A DNA stretch of 64,000 nt, taken from positions 372,001 to 436,000 of the forward strand of contig CAWDZQ010000004.1 in the NCBI GenBank assembly GCA_963807065.1, given 5' to 3'. The notes beneath the pieces are model-generated. The model was not told where the DNA came from and searched no databases. It saw only the letters and a program-made list of their open reading frames with translations. This DNA comes from CAWAND01 sp963807065. Its GTDB lineage: Bacteria > Chloroflexota > Anaerolineae > Anaerolineales > E44-bin32. The translations under genes and the position numbers were made by a program. Positions 42,821 through 50,941 of the stretch are shown piece by piece. Each line of letters starts with the position of its first letter. The stretch's first letter is position 1.

Positions 42821-44503
42821 ATGCAAGACCTCCTCCAATCGCTCCAAGACCACGACATCGGGTTCCTGCGCTCCCTTGCGGAGCTTTGGGGATTGGATCC
42901 ACCGCCTGGGCCGCCGCCCGAGGCCGCCAAGTGGGTCGCCTCAGCCATGCTGCAGAGCGCCGCCCTCGACGAGGAAATCGACGCCCTGGCACCACCTCTG
43001 ATGGAAGTCATCAGCCACCTCGTCGGCTCCGGCGGCAAGCTTCCCTGGGCAGACCTTGAACGGCGCTTCGGCCCCGTGCGGAGCCTCGGCCCGGGAAGGC
43101 GGGATCGGGAAAAGCCCTGGCGACATCCCGTCTCCGTCCTCGAGAGCTTGTGGTACCGGGGCCTGGTGGGCCGAGCTTTTGCCGACACCCCGGTCGGCTT
43201 TGAAGAGTTCGGTTACATCCCCAACGAAATCTTGGCTCGTCTGCAAGCCGCATCCGATCCCACGGAGCCGCCCTACGGCCACCCGGCCGACACCCCGGAT
43301 ACGGTTCAGCTTTCATCCTCCCGGGCAGTCGATGACGCCGTAACCTTGATGTCGGCATTCCGCCGGCGCCCCGCCGCCCAGGGTGGCCTTTCCAGCCAGC
43401 GGCGTGATCGGCTCTCGAGCTATCTTCTCCAGCCGAGGTCCCTCGAACTCTTAAATCAGCTACTGCTTGAGGTGGGGGTCCTTTCCGAGAACCCGCTCCA
43501 GCCTCAGCCTGATGCCGCTCGGCGGTTTTTGGACCAGGATCGGTCGGCCGCCCTGGTCACCTTGGGCCGTGCCTGGCTCGCAAGCCGGCAGTGGAATGAC
43601 CTGGCTCACGTTCCTGGATTGCTCCATGCCACGCTTCCTTGGCCCAATCAGCCCTTCGGCGCCCGTCAGGCCGCGCTGCAGATGCTCAGCCTCATGCCAC
43701 CCCGCACATGGTGGGACATGGCCGCCTTTCAGGCCGACGTCAAGGCACGCAGCCCCGGTTTTCAACGCCCCGGTGGCGATTTTGATGCTTGGTACCTTCA
43801 AGACGCTCGCTCTGGCCGCTTCCTGCGCGGCTTCGAGCATTGGGACGCCATAGACGGCCGTTTGCTGGCCAGCATGATTTCCGGCCCGCTCCATTGGCTG
43901 GGCGCGGTAGATTTGGGCGGGGTCCACACCGGGGGAGCGCCGACGGCCTTCCGGCTGACGCCCTGGTTCGAGGCGTTGTCCAACCCAGGAACCCGGGCCA
44001 CGATCGAACCGGTCGAGGGGCGCGCCTCGATCAGCATGGATGGCAAGCTCAAGGTGCCACGTTCGACGGATGTCAGCTTGCGGTATCAGATCGCGCGCAT
44101 CTGCACCTGGATCGGGCTCGAAGGGGATACGTATAGCTATCAACTGACGGCGCAGTCCCTCGAGAGTGCCCGAGCGCAGGGCCTGCAGATCTCGCACATC
44201 CGGGCTCTGTTGAACAAGCTCGTCGACGATGATCTGCCGCCGGGGCTCGACCAGGCCCTGGGTCGATTTGAGGCCCGCGGCGCCGACGCCAACCTGTCGC
44301 GCAAGCTGCTCTTCACCGTGGTTCATCCGGATGCGCTTGACCGCCTGCGGCGTGAACGTAAGGCCGCGCGCTTCCTCCAACACCCCATGGGAGAACACGC
44401 CTACTTGATCGATGAATCCGACCTTCAAGCCCTGCTGCGCCTGTCCTTGCGGCTGGGGGTTTGGATCCAGCCCGGCGGCCCGGCGGTGAACAACTCGCCA
44501 TGA
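42821..44503 (+). CDS. Large protein with a possible helicase-associated (XPB N-terminal-like) C-terminal region
   Basis: A 560-residue soluble protein. The N-terminal half is helical (LLQSLQDHDIGFLRSLAELWGL). The C-terminal part (SLRYQIARICTWIGLEGDTYSYQLTAQSLESARAQGLQISHI...LGRFEARGADANLSRKLLF) resembles the helicase-associated domain found at the N-terminus of bacterial XPB-type proteins, but no ATPase motor is present. Its stop overlaps the galactokinase start by ATGA. Function unknown; the domain call is tentative. Confidence 0.55.
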   Translation: MQDLLQSLQDHDIGFLRSLAELWGLDPPPGPPPEAAKWVASAMLQSAALDEEIDALAPPLMEVISHLVGSGGKLPWADLERRFGPVRSLGPGRRDREKPWRHPVSVLESLWYRGLVGRAFADTPVGFEEFGYIPNEILARLQAASDPTEPPYGHPADTPDTVQLSSSRAVDDAVTLMSAFRRRPAAQGGLSSQRRDRLSSYLLQPRSLELLNQLLLEVGVLSENPLQPQPDAARRFLDQDRSAALVTLGRAWLASRQWNDLAHVPGLLHATLPWPNQPFGARQAALQMLSLMPPRTWWDMAAFQADVKARSPGFQRPGGDFDAWYLQDARSGRFLRGFEHWDAIDGRLLASMISGPLHWLGAVDLGGVHTGGAPTAFRLTPWFEALSNPGTRATIEPVEGRASISMDGKLKVPRSTDVSLRYQIARICTWIGLEGDTYSYQLTAQSLESARAQGLQISHIRALLNKLVDDDLPPGLDQALGRFEARGADANLSRKLLFTVVHPDALDRLRRERKAARFLQHPMGEHAYLIDESDLQALLRLSLRLGVWIQPGGPAVNNSP

Positions 44504-45675
44504 TCGGCAGCAATCTCTCGGCGCGCTTCGAGCAGATCTTCGGGCGGACACCCAGCCTGGTGGCCCGGGCGCCCGGCCGAGTGAACTTGCTCGGCGAGCA
44601 TGTCGACTACTGCCACGGACTGGCCCTTCCCTGCGGTATCCAATTCGAAGCCCGCGTGGCGATGGCGGAAAGCACCAGTGGACCAATTCGGCTGGCGGCG
44701 TTGGATCTTGGAGTTGAGCACGCCTTCCGGACGGCTGATCTCGAGCTACCGCTGGATCAACTGCGCGCTGCCACGCCGGACTGGGCTCGTTATCCCGTAG
44801 GCGTGTGCTGGGCATGGGTCCGTTCAGGCTATCGATTGCCAGCCTGGGAGGCCGCCTATATCTGCGACGTGCCCTCTGGGTCGGGCCTGTCTTCTTCGGC
44901 GGCCATCGAAGTGGCCTTCGCCGCCGCCCTGCGGAATCTGGTTGCGGTCGATCTGCAGAATCTGGATCTGGCCAGGCTGTGCCAGACGGCCGAACATGCA
45001 ATGGCCGGGGTCAGCTCGGGCTTGATGGACCAATGGGCGTCGGTGTCCGCGGTTGAGGATCATGTTCTGCTGCTGGATTTCCGGGAGCTGACCTTGCGTG
45101 CCGTACCGATCCCGCCTGAAATCTCTATCGTGGTCGCGGACACGGGAGTTCGCCGCGCTCTGGCAGCATCGGCCTACAACCAACGCGTCCAAGAATGCCG
45201 CCAGGCCGAAGCCGAGTTGCGCCAGCTTGTTCCCGGGCTGGACAGTCTCGGCGAAATCACTCCGGCAGCATTTGCCTCCCTGGCTCACCGGATTTCCTTG
45301 CCGGCCCGCCAACGAGCACAGCACGTCGTCGAAGAAATCGAGCGCGTTCGTCAGGGGGTGGTTTGCCTGGAACAGGGCGATGCGATCGGCTTCGGCAGGT
45401 TGATGCGGGCTTCTCATGCCAGCTTGCGGGATTTGTACCAGGTTTCGGCCCCCGAGCTGGAGACCATGGTGGACCTCGCCGATCACTTGGAAGGGGCGTA
45501 TGGCTCGCGCCTGACGGGAGCCGGCTTCGGAGGGGCGACGGTCAGCCTGGTCGAAAAAGCCAGGGCGGACCAGTTCTGCCAACAGCTCGCCCGCCGCTAC
45601 CTGGCTGAGACGGGACATCAGGCCGCCACATGGGTTTGTCGGGCCGGGGAGGGTGCCGATGTGCACCCGATCTAG
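44500..45675 (+). CDS. galK: Galactokinase
   Basis: GHMP kinase making galactose-1-phosphate. The 391-residue protein has ARAPGRVNLLGEHVDYCHG (substrate motif, with Val/Cys where Thr/Asn are common), CDVPSGSGLSSSAAIEVAFAAAL (ATP-binding glycine loop), MAGVSSGLMDQWASV with the catalytic Asp region, and LTGAGFGGATVSLV (motif 3). A related sugar kinase of the same branch cannot be excluded. No other gal gene is adjacent. Confidence 0.88.
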   Translation: MIGSNLSARFEQIFGRTPSLVARAPGRVNLLGEHVDYCHGLALPCGIQFEARVAMAESTSGPIRLAALDLGVEHAFRTADLELPLDQLRAATPDWARYPVGVCWAWVRSGYRLPAWEAAYICDVPSGSGLSSSAAIEVAFAAALRNLVAVDLQNLDLARLCQTAEHAMAGVSSGLMDQWASVSAVEDHVLLLDFRELTLRAVPIPPEISIVVADTGVRRALAASAYNQRVQECRQAEAELRQLVPGLDSLGEITPAAFASLAHRISLPARQRAQHVVEEIERVRQGVVCLEQGDAIGFGRLMRASHASLRDLYQVSAPELETMVDLADHLEGAYGSRLTGAGFGGATVSLVEKARADQFCQQLARRYLAETGHQAATWVCRAGEGADVHPI

Positions 45676-45695
45676 GTCGAACGGCGACCCCGAGG

Positions 45696-46073
45696 TCAGG
45701 CGTTGCGCTGGGGAAGCACCCTGTTGAGCACGGCTTCCAACTCGTCGATGGTCACCGGCTTGAAGACAAATCCATTCGCTCCCAGTGACATGGCCTCGTC
45801 CACCTGAACATCGGTGGTCTCGGATGACAGCATCACCACCGGCAGCGTTTTGAACTCCTTGCGCAGCCGAACGAATTCGAGCATGTCGATGCCAGTGACC
45901 TCCGGCATGTTGATATCGAGCAGCAGGACATCCGGCCTGCGGCCGGCGAGAAGCTGCCGGGAGGCAGTGCGGGCATCGCGGAACGTGTGCACCTGGAACT
46001 CGAGCAGTTCCAGCATCAGCTTGACCGCGTGGCTCATCTCATCATCGTCGTCAACAATCCAAACGGAGTGCAC
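45696..46073 (-). CDS. Single-domain response regulator (REC only)
   Basis: A 125-residue CheY-like receiver. The acidic pocket is DDDDE at residues 8-12, the phosphorylated Asp53 is in LLLDINMPE, Ser/Thr in MLSSET, and Lys105 in FVFKPV. There is no output domain. The GTG start has AGGAGG upstream and lies 12 nt after the uvrC stop, so it is co-transcribed. No histidine kinase is nearby. Confidence 0.95.
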   Translation of the reverse strand: MHSVWIVDDDDEMSHAVKLMLELLEFQVHTFRDARTASRQLLAGRRPDVLLLDINMPEVTGIDMLEFVRLRKEFKTLPVVMLSSETTDVQVDEAMSLGANGFVFKPVTIDELEAVLNRVLPQRNA

Positions 46074-46085
46074 TCGGTCCTCCTG

Positions 46086-47948
46086 CTAGAGAGCTTCCTT
46101 AACGCGCTCGGCCAGCTCTACGCTCATGCCCCGCACCGCGGCCAGATCTTTGGTCTCGGCCGACCGCAGGGCTTTCAGGTCCCCGAAGGCGCGCAGTAAC
46201 GCCTTGCGGCGCGCCGGGCCAATGCCCGGGATGGCATCCAGCCGCGAGGCCATGCCGGCCTTTCGGCGCTGCGTCCGGTGGTGGCTGACCGCAAATCGAT
46301 GGGCTTCATCCCGCAGTCGCTGGATGAGATGCAATCCCGATGATCGACGGGGAAGGATCAATGGGTCCGCCTTCCCGGGCAGGTAGAGCTCTTCATGGCC
46401 CTTTGCCAGGCCCGCTACCGGCACCTGTTCGGAAAGCTCAAACGCCCGCAGCACATTCACCGCCCGCCCCATCTGGCCCTTGCCGCCATCGACGATCAGC
46501 AAGTCGGGCAGGAGGCCGAAGGCTCGGTCCAGTTTGCCCCCGGGCTTGTCCTGTTCATCCTGGGCGATCTTCCAGCGTCGGAACCGGCGCTGGAGCACTT
46601 CCTCCATGCTGGCAAAATCATCCTGTCCCTGAACGCTCTTGATGGTGAACTTTCTGTAGAGGCTCTTGCTGGGAGCACCCTGCTCGAAGACTACCATCGA
46701 ACCAGCGGCAGCCGTCCCTTGGAGGTTGGAAATATCGTAGCATTCGATGCGGTTGGGCGGGACATTCAGGTGGAGCGCCTCCTGGAGCTCAGCCAGCGCC
46801 TGAACATGCTGGCTCCGGTCGGCTTCCCAGCGTGTGCGCAGCATGGCCAGCGTGTCGGACGCATTCTCGGCGGCCATTTCCACCAGTTGGCGGTTGGTGC
46901 CGCGGCGGGGCACGACCAGCTTGACCTTCCGCTGGCCGGCGCGGCGCTGGGTCAGCCAGGCCTCGATAATCTTGGCTTCCTCGATCTCGGCCGGGAGCAG
47001 CACCCTCTGCGGAACGTGCGGGGCCTCGTCGTAGAATTGCTTGAGGAACGACTCGAGCACCTCCGGCGCCTCGGCGTCTTCCGTGCCCTCCAAAATGAAG
47101 TACTCGCGTCCTATCAGTTTGCCCGCCCGGATGAAGAACACCTGCACACAGGCTTCACCTTGTTCCCTGGCGAAGGCGATCACATCCGAATCGATCTTCT
47201 GCCGCGAGACGACCCGCTGCCCTTCGACGACCTTTTCGATCGCCGCCAACTGATCCCGGATGGCGGCGGCTTGCTCGTACTCCAGGGCCTCCGACGCGCT
47301 GGCCATCGCCTTCTTGAGGCGGTCCACGATCGGCTCGGTGTGTCCCTCCAGAAACCGGCACAGATCTTCGATCATCGACCGGTAGCTGGTTTGGTCGATG
47401 GCCCCGATGCACGGCGCCGTGCACAGCTTGATATCGAAATACAGGCACGCCCGCTTGTCTTGGCCGGTGATCACCCGGTCACAAGTGAGGTAGGGAAAGA
47501 TCTTGCGCAGCACGTCCAGGGTCTGATGCACCGCCCAGACGCTGGTGTAGGGGCCGTAGTAGCGCGACCCGTCGTCCGCCAGCCGGCGGGTCATCGTCAC
47601 CTTGGGAAAGGCATCCGCCCAATAAATCTTGATGTAAGGATAACGCTTGTCGTCCTTCAGGCGTACGTTGTACTTGGGCCGATAGCGCTTGATCAAGTTC
47701 ATTTCGAGGATCAGCGCCTCCAGCTCAGACCCGACGATGATCCATTCCACATCTTCAATCTTAGAGACCAACTCGGCCACCTTGCGTGAGTGGTTGGCCG
47801 AAGCGTGGAAGTACGAACGCACTCAATTCTTGAGGCTGATCGCCTTGCCCACGTACAGGACCTGCCCGTGCTTCCCTTTCATCAGGTAGCATCCGGGTTT
47901 GTCGGGAAGGCCCTGGAGCATGAGCTCAACGTCCGGTGATGTGGCCAT
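46086..47948 (-). CDS. uvrC: Excinuclease ABC subunit C with in-frame TGA
   Basis: Nuclease of nucleotide excision repair. The gene starts at 47948 (MATSPDVELMLQGLPDKPGC) and reads the GIY-YIG domain (GCYLMKGKHGQVLYVGKAISLKN). It then meets TGA at 47823-47825 and continues VRSYFHASANHS. Homologues have Arg there (LxNRVRSYF), and CGA to TGA is one transition. The rest is intact: EYFILEG region, UVR motif (EYEQAAAIRDQLAAIE), RNase H-like core, and C-terminal HhH pair. Restart at GTG 47822 would lose most of the GIY-YIG domain. Confidence 0.88.
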
Positions 47949-47957
47949 GGCCTCGGC

Positions 47958-47966
47958 ATTTTAGCA
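47958..47966 (-). promoter_or_regulatory. Extended -10 promoter of uvrC, leaderless
   Basis: On the minus strand TGCTAAAAT, ending 9 bp before the uvrC ATG at 47948. Confidence 0.6.
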
Positions 47967-47988
47967 CAGCGAGTTGAGCCGCCCCGGA

Positions 47989-47997
47989 TGCTATAAT
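47989..47997 (+). promoter_or_regulatory. Extended -10 promoter of the solute-binding lipoprotein gene, leaderless
   Basis: TGCTATAAT, ending 8 bp before the ATG at 48006. It is back-to-back with the uvrC -10 box 22 bp away. Confidence 0.65.
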
Positions 47998-48005
47998 CGC
48001 CGTCT

Positions 48006-49277
48006 ATGAAGGCCCTTCATCGTCTGTCGCTGGTGCCGGTGGTCCTGGCCCTATGTGGGTGCGGCGCCACCAACCCATCGCCGCCCGCTCTCCCCTCCAG
48101 CCCTGCGCCGACGCCCATCATCGCGACCGCCACGGTTGGCAAACCCGCCTCGGCGGCGGGGCTGACCGTGTGGGTGCCGCCCGAATTGACCCCCGACACC
48201 GGCACAACGGCTGGCGCCATGTTCGCCGAACGGCTCCAGGCGTTTCGCGACAGCCACCCCGGCCTGAGGTTGGAGGTCCGCGTCAAAGATCATTCTGGTC
48301 CCGCGGGCCTGCTCGAGACGCTTTCGGCGGCCCGTGTGGCGGCCCCGGAGTCCGTCCCCGATCTCATCGCCCTGGACCCGATCACCCTCAACACCGCCAT
48401 TGTCAAGAGTTTGATTGTGCCTCTGGGCGCCATCGCTCCGGCGCCCAACGCCCCGGATTGGCTTCCCTTCGCCATCGATGTCTCTGCTGAAGACCAGAGC
48501 TACTATGGTCTGCCCTTCGCCAGCGACGTTCTGACCTTTGCCTATCGCACCGACCGGTTCGACAACCCCCCGGTGTCACTGCAATCCCTGCTGGATGCGG
48601 CCCACCTGTTCATGCTCCCGCTGGGCGATCCTCAAGCCAGTGTCACTTTAGCGCTTTACCAGGCGTTGGACGGCCCGCTGGTCGGCGACGATGGTCGGCC
48701 CAGTCTTGATCCCACGACCCTGGCCCGGGTGCTAGCCTTCTACGCGTCGGCCGACCGCACGGGATACCTGCCCCCGACGGCTCCCCAGGTCACGACCACC
48801 GACAATTCGTGGCAGGCGCTGCGCGAGCGTCGGGTCGACGCGGCGGTCGTCTCCCTGCAGACCTATCTCTTGGCCGACAACCGGGGCAACTTGTCCATCG
48901 TCCCCCTGCCCACCCAAAACGGCGAGGGCATCACCTATGCCTATCCTTGGTCGTGGGCGGTCGCCACCGCCAACCCCGGCCGACAGGAGCTGGTCAAAGA
49001 GCTGCTGGCATTCCTCAGCCAGCCGACTTTTCTCGGCCCCTGGACCGAGGCTCTTGGCTTGATGCCTCCGACGGTGTCAGCTCTGAACGCCTGGTCATCA
49101 GAAGCGGATCGTTCGGCGGTCCGTCGGCTGGCCAGCGCAGCCACGGTCGCCCCGAGCGCCGAGGGGACGGCAACCTTCGGACCACCCTTGCTGTCCGCCG
49201 TGCAGACAGTGCTCGTCGGAGGAGGGACTCCCGATTCGGCCGCCCTGACCGCCGCCCAGTCGGTCCAGAACCCCTGA
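48006..49277 (+). CDS. Extracellular solute-binding lipoprotein (ABC type)
   Basis: A 423-residue protein. The signal peptide ends in a lipobox (LALCGC), followed by a Pro/Thr-rich linker. The body resembles family 1 (sugar) binding proteins: LTVWVPPELTPD, MFAERLQAFRDSHPGLRLEVRVKDHSGPAGLLETLSAA, VPDLIALDP, YGLPFASDVLTFAYRTDRF, and ITYAYPWSWAVAT. No permease or ATPase genes are adjacent, so it is an orphan or works in sensing. Confidence 0.85.
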   Translation: MKALHRLSLVPVVLALCGCGATNPSPPALPSSPAPTPIIATATVGKPASAAGLTVWVPPELTPDTGTTAGAMFAERLQAFRDSHPGLRLEVRVKDHSGPAGLLETLSAARVAAPESVPDLIALDPITLNTAIVKSLIVPLGAIAPAPNAPDWLPFAIDVSAEDQSYYGLPFASDVLTFAYRTDRFDNPPVSLQSLLDAAHLFMLPLGDPQASVTLALYQALDGPLVGDDGRPSLDPTTLARVLAFYASADRTGYLPPTAPQVTTTDNSWQALRERRVDAAVVSLQTYLLADNRGNLSIVPLPTQNGEGITYAYPWSWAVATANPGRQELVKELLAFLSQPTFLGPWTEALGLMPPTVSALNAWSSEADRSAVRRLASAATVAPSAEGTATFGPPLLSAVQTVLVGGGTPDSAALTAAQSVQNP

Positions 49278-49290
49278 CCCGTCCTCCAAT

Positions 49291-49308
49291 TTGTGACTTT
49301 CTTCACAA
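49291..49308. promoter_or_regulatory. CRP- or Rex-like palindrome upstream of the phosphohexomutase promoter
   Basis: TTGTGACTTTCTTCACAA fits TGTGA-N6-TCACA exactly and the Rex consensus with one mismatch. Its centre is about 65 bp before the predicted transcription start, a class I activator position. Confidence 0.55.
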
Positions 49309-49329
49309 GTGATCCGGCTTTCCGGCCGG

Positions 49330-49358
49330 TTGACGCCCCCAGGGGCGCCTGCTACAAT
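49330..49358 (+). promoter_or_regulatory. Phosphohexomutase promoter
   Basis: TTGACG (49330-49335), a 17-bp spacer ending TGC, and TACAAT (49353-49358). Predicted start near 49365; the leader is about 117 nt. Confidence 0.75.
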
Positions 49359-49481
49359 CCCGGTCGTTCAACGGCCCGGTGAGGGACGCGCTGACCGCCG
49401 GGCCATTCAACTCCCCAGGCGGCGGCGACCCCCAGATTTGGACCTCCATTCTCAAGGAAAGGCGTTCGCCCGAGTACACCT

Positions 49482-50936
49482 ATGACGATTCACTTCGGAA
49501 CCGATGGTTGGCGAGGCGTCATCTCCGATACGTTCACTTTCCACAACCTGCGTCTGGTGACGCAGGCCATCGCCGACGCCGTGGACGCAGAAGAGTGGCT
49601 CAACGGGACGAGCGACCTGCCGGCACCCGACCCAAAACGCATGGTGGTGGGTTTCGACACCCGGTTCCTATCCGACCGCTATGCTGCAGAGGCGGCCCGC
49701 GTCTTAGCGGCCAACGGCTACACGGTCCATCTGTCCACGGCCGACGCGCCCACACCGGCCATCAGCTACGCGGTTCGCCATCTGAAGGCCGTGGCAGGGA
49801 TCATGATCACCGCCTCTCACAACGCCCCCCGCTACAACGGGGTCAAACTCAAGATCGCTTACGGCGGGGCGGCCTCTCCTGAGCAATGCCGCAGGGTGGA
49901 GGTCTACCTTAACGACAATGAATCGCGCGGCCGCGGCCCCAATCTAATGGACTTCGACCGAGCCAAGGAAGCCGGCCTCATCCAGCGCTTCAATCCGACC
50001 CCCGACTACTACGCCCATCTCCGCAACCTGATCGATTTCGAGGCCATCGCCGACAACCCGCAGCATCTGGTGGTAGATTCGATGTTCGGCTCGGGCCGCG
50101 GCCAGATCAAAGGCATCCTTCAGGGCACCGGTTGCGAGGTGTTCGAGGTGCGCGGTGAGATGAATCCCGGGTTCGGCGGCATCCATCCCGAGCCCATTGC
50201 CCGGTACCTGGGGGCGCTGGCTGGCGCCATTGCCGCCGGTCATGGACAACTGGGCGTGGCCACCGACGGCGACGCCGACCGGATCGGTGCCATGGACGGC
50301 AGGGGCCAATTCGTCGACCCGCATCGCATTATGGCTTTGGCGGTCAAGTACCTGGTCGAAACTCGTGGGATGCGGGGCAAGATCGTCAAAACCGTCTCCA
50401 CCACGCGCATGATCAACCGGCTTGCCGAGCACTACGGACTGGAGATCATCGAGACCCCGGTCGGTTTCAACCACATTGCCGACCACATGCTGCGAGGCGG
50501 CGTGCTGATTGGTGGCGAGGAATTGGGGGGGATGTCGTTCCAAGGGCACATCCCGGAAGGGGATGGCGTGCTGATGGGTCTACTGGTGCTGGAAATGGTT
50601 GCCAAAATGGGGAAGAGCCTGGATCAGATGGTGGCGGAACTTCTCGAAGAGGTTGGCCCGTCCCACTACGCCCGCCTCGACCAGCGTCTGTCCCACCCGG
50701 TTGTCAAATCCAGGATGGTAGCCAAGTTGACCCAGGAGGCGCCTTCAAGTATCGGAGGGGTCAACGTCCTCAAAGTCGAAGACAGCGACGGCGTAAAGTA
50801 CATTCTGGACGACAATTCTTGGCTGCTGATACGCCCCTCGGGGACCGAGCCGGTCCTGAGGATCTATGCCGAAGCGCTCCAACCTGAGCGGACCGAGGCT
50901 CTGATGGCTTACGGCGCGGCATTGGCCTCAGCCTAG
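49482..50936 (+). CDS. Phosphoglucomutase/phosphomannomutase family protein
   Basis: A 484-residue alpha-D-phosphohexomutase interconverting hexose 1- and 6-phosphates. FGTDGWRGVISD opens the protein. The active serine is in MITASHNAPRYNGVK, the Mg2+ loop is VATDGDADRIGAMD, the sugar loop is GGEELGGMSFQGHIPEGDG, and the phosphate loop is LIRPSGTEPVLRIY. Substrate preference (glucose or mannose) cannot be fixed. No good ribosome binding site is close to the ATG; AAGGAAAGG is 20 nt away. Confidence 0.93.
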   Translation: MTIHFGTDGWRGVISDTFTFHNLRLVTQAIADAVDAEEWLNGTSDLPAPDPKRMVVGFDTRFLSDRYAAEAARVLAANGYTVHLSTADAPTPAISYAVRHLKAVAGIMITASHNAPRYNGVKLKIAYGGAASPEQCRRVEVYLNDNESRGRGPNLMDFDRAKEAGLIQRFNPTPDYYAHLRNLIDFEAIADNPQHLVVDSMFGSGRGQIKGILQGTGCEVFEVRGEMNPGFGGIHPEPIARYLGALAGAIAAGHGQLGVATDGDADRIGAMDGRGQFVDPHRIMALAVKYLVETRGMRGKIVKTVSTTRMINRLAEHYGLEIIETPVGFNHIADHMLRGGVLIGGEELGGMSFQGHIPEGDGVLMGLLVLEMVAKMGKSLDQMVAELLEEVGPSHYARLDQRLSHPVVKSRMVAKLTQEAPSSIGGVNVLKVEDSDGVKYILDDNSWLLIRPSGTEPVLRIYAEALQPERTEALMAYGAALASA

Positions 50937-50941
50937 AGCTG

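Noticed and set aside
46395..47789. 464-codon + strand frame opposite uvrC
   Set aside because: Shadow of uvrC codon usage; the minus strand carries UvrC motifs throughout.
47823..47825. Recoding of UGA as an amino acid
   Set aside because: Many other genes here (for example lexA, guaA neighbours, xpt and the PP2C gene) end in TGA at the expected length, and no SECIS-like hairpin is evident. A point mutation or sequence error is simpler.
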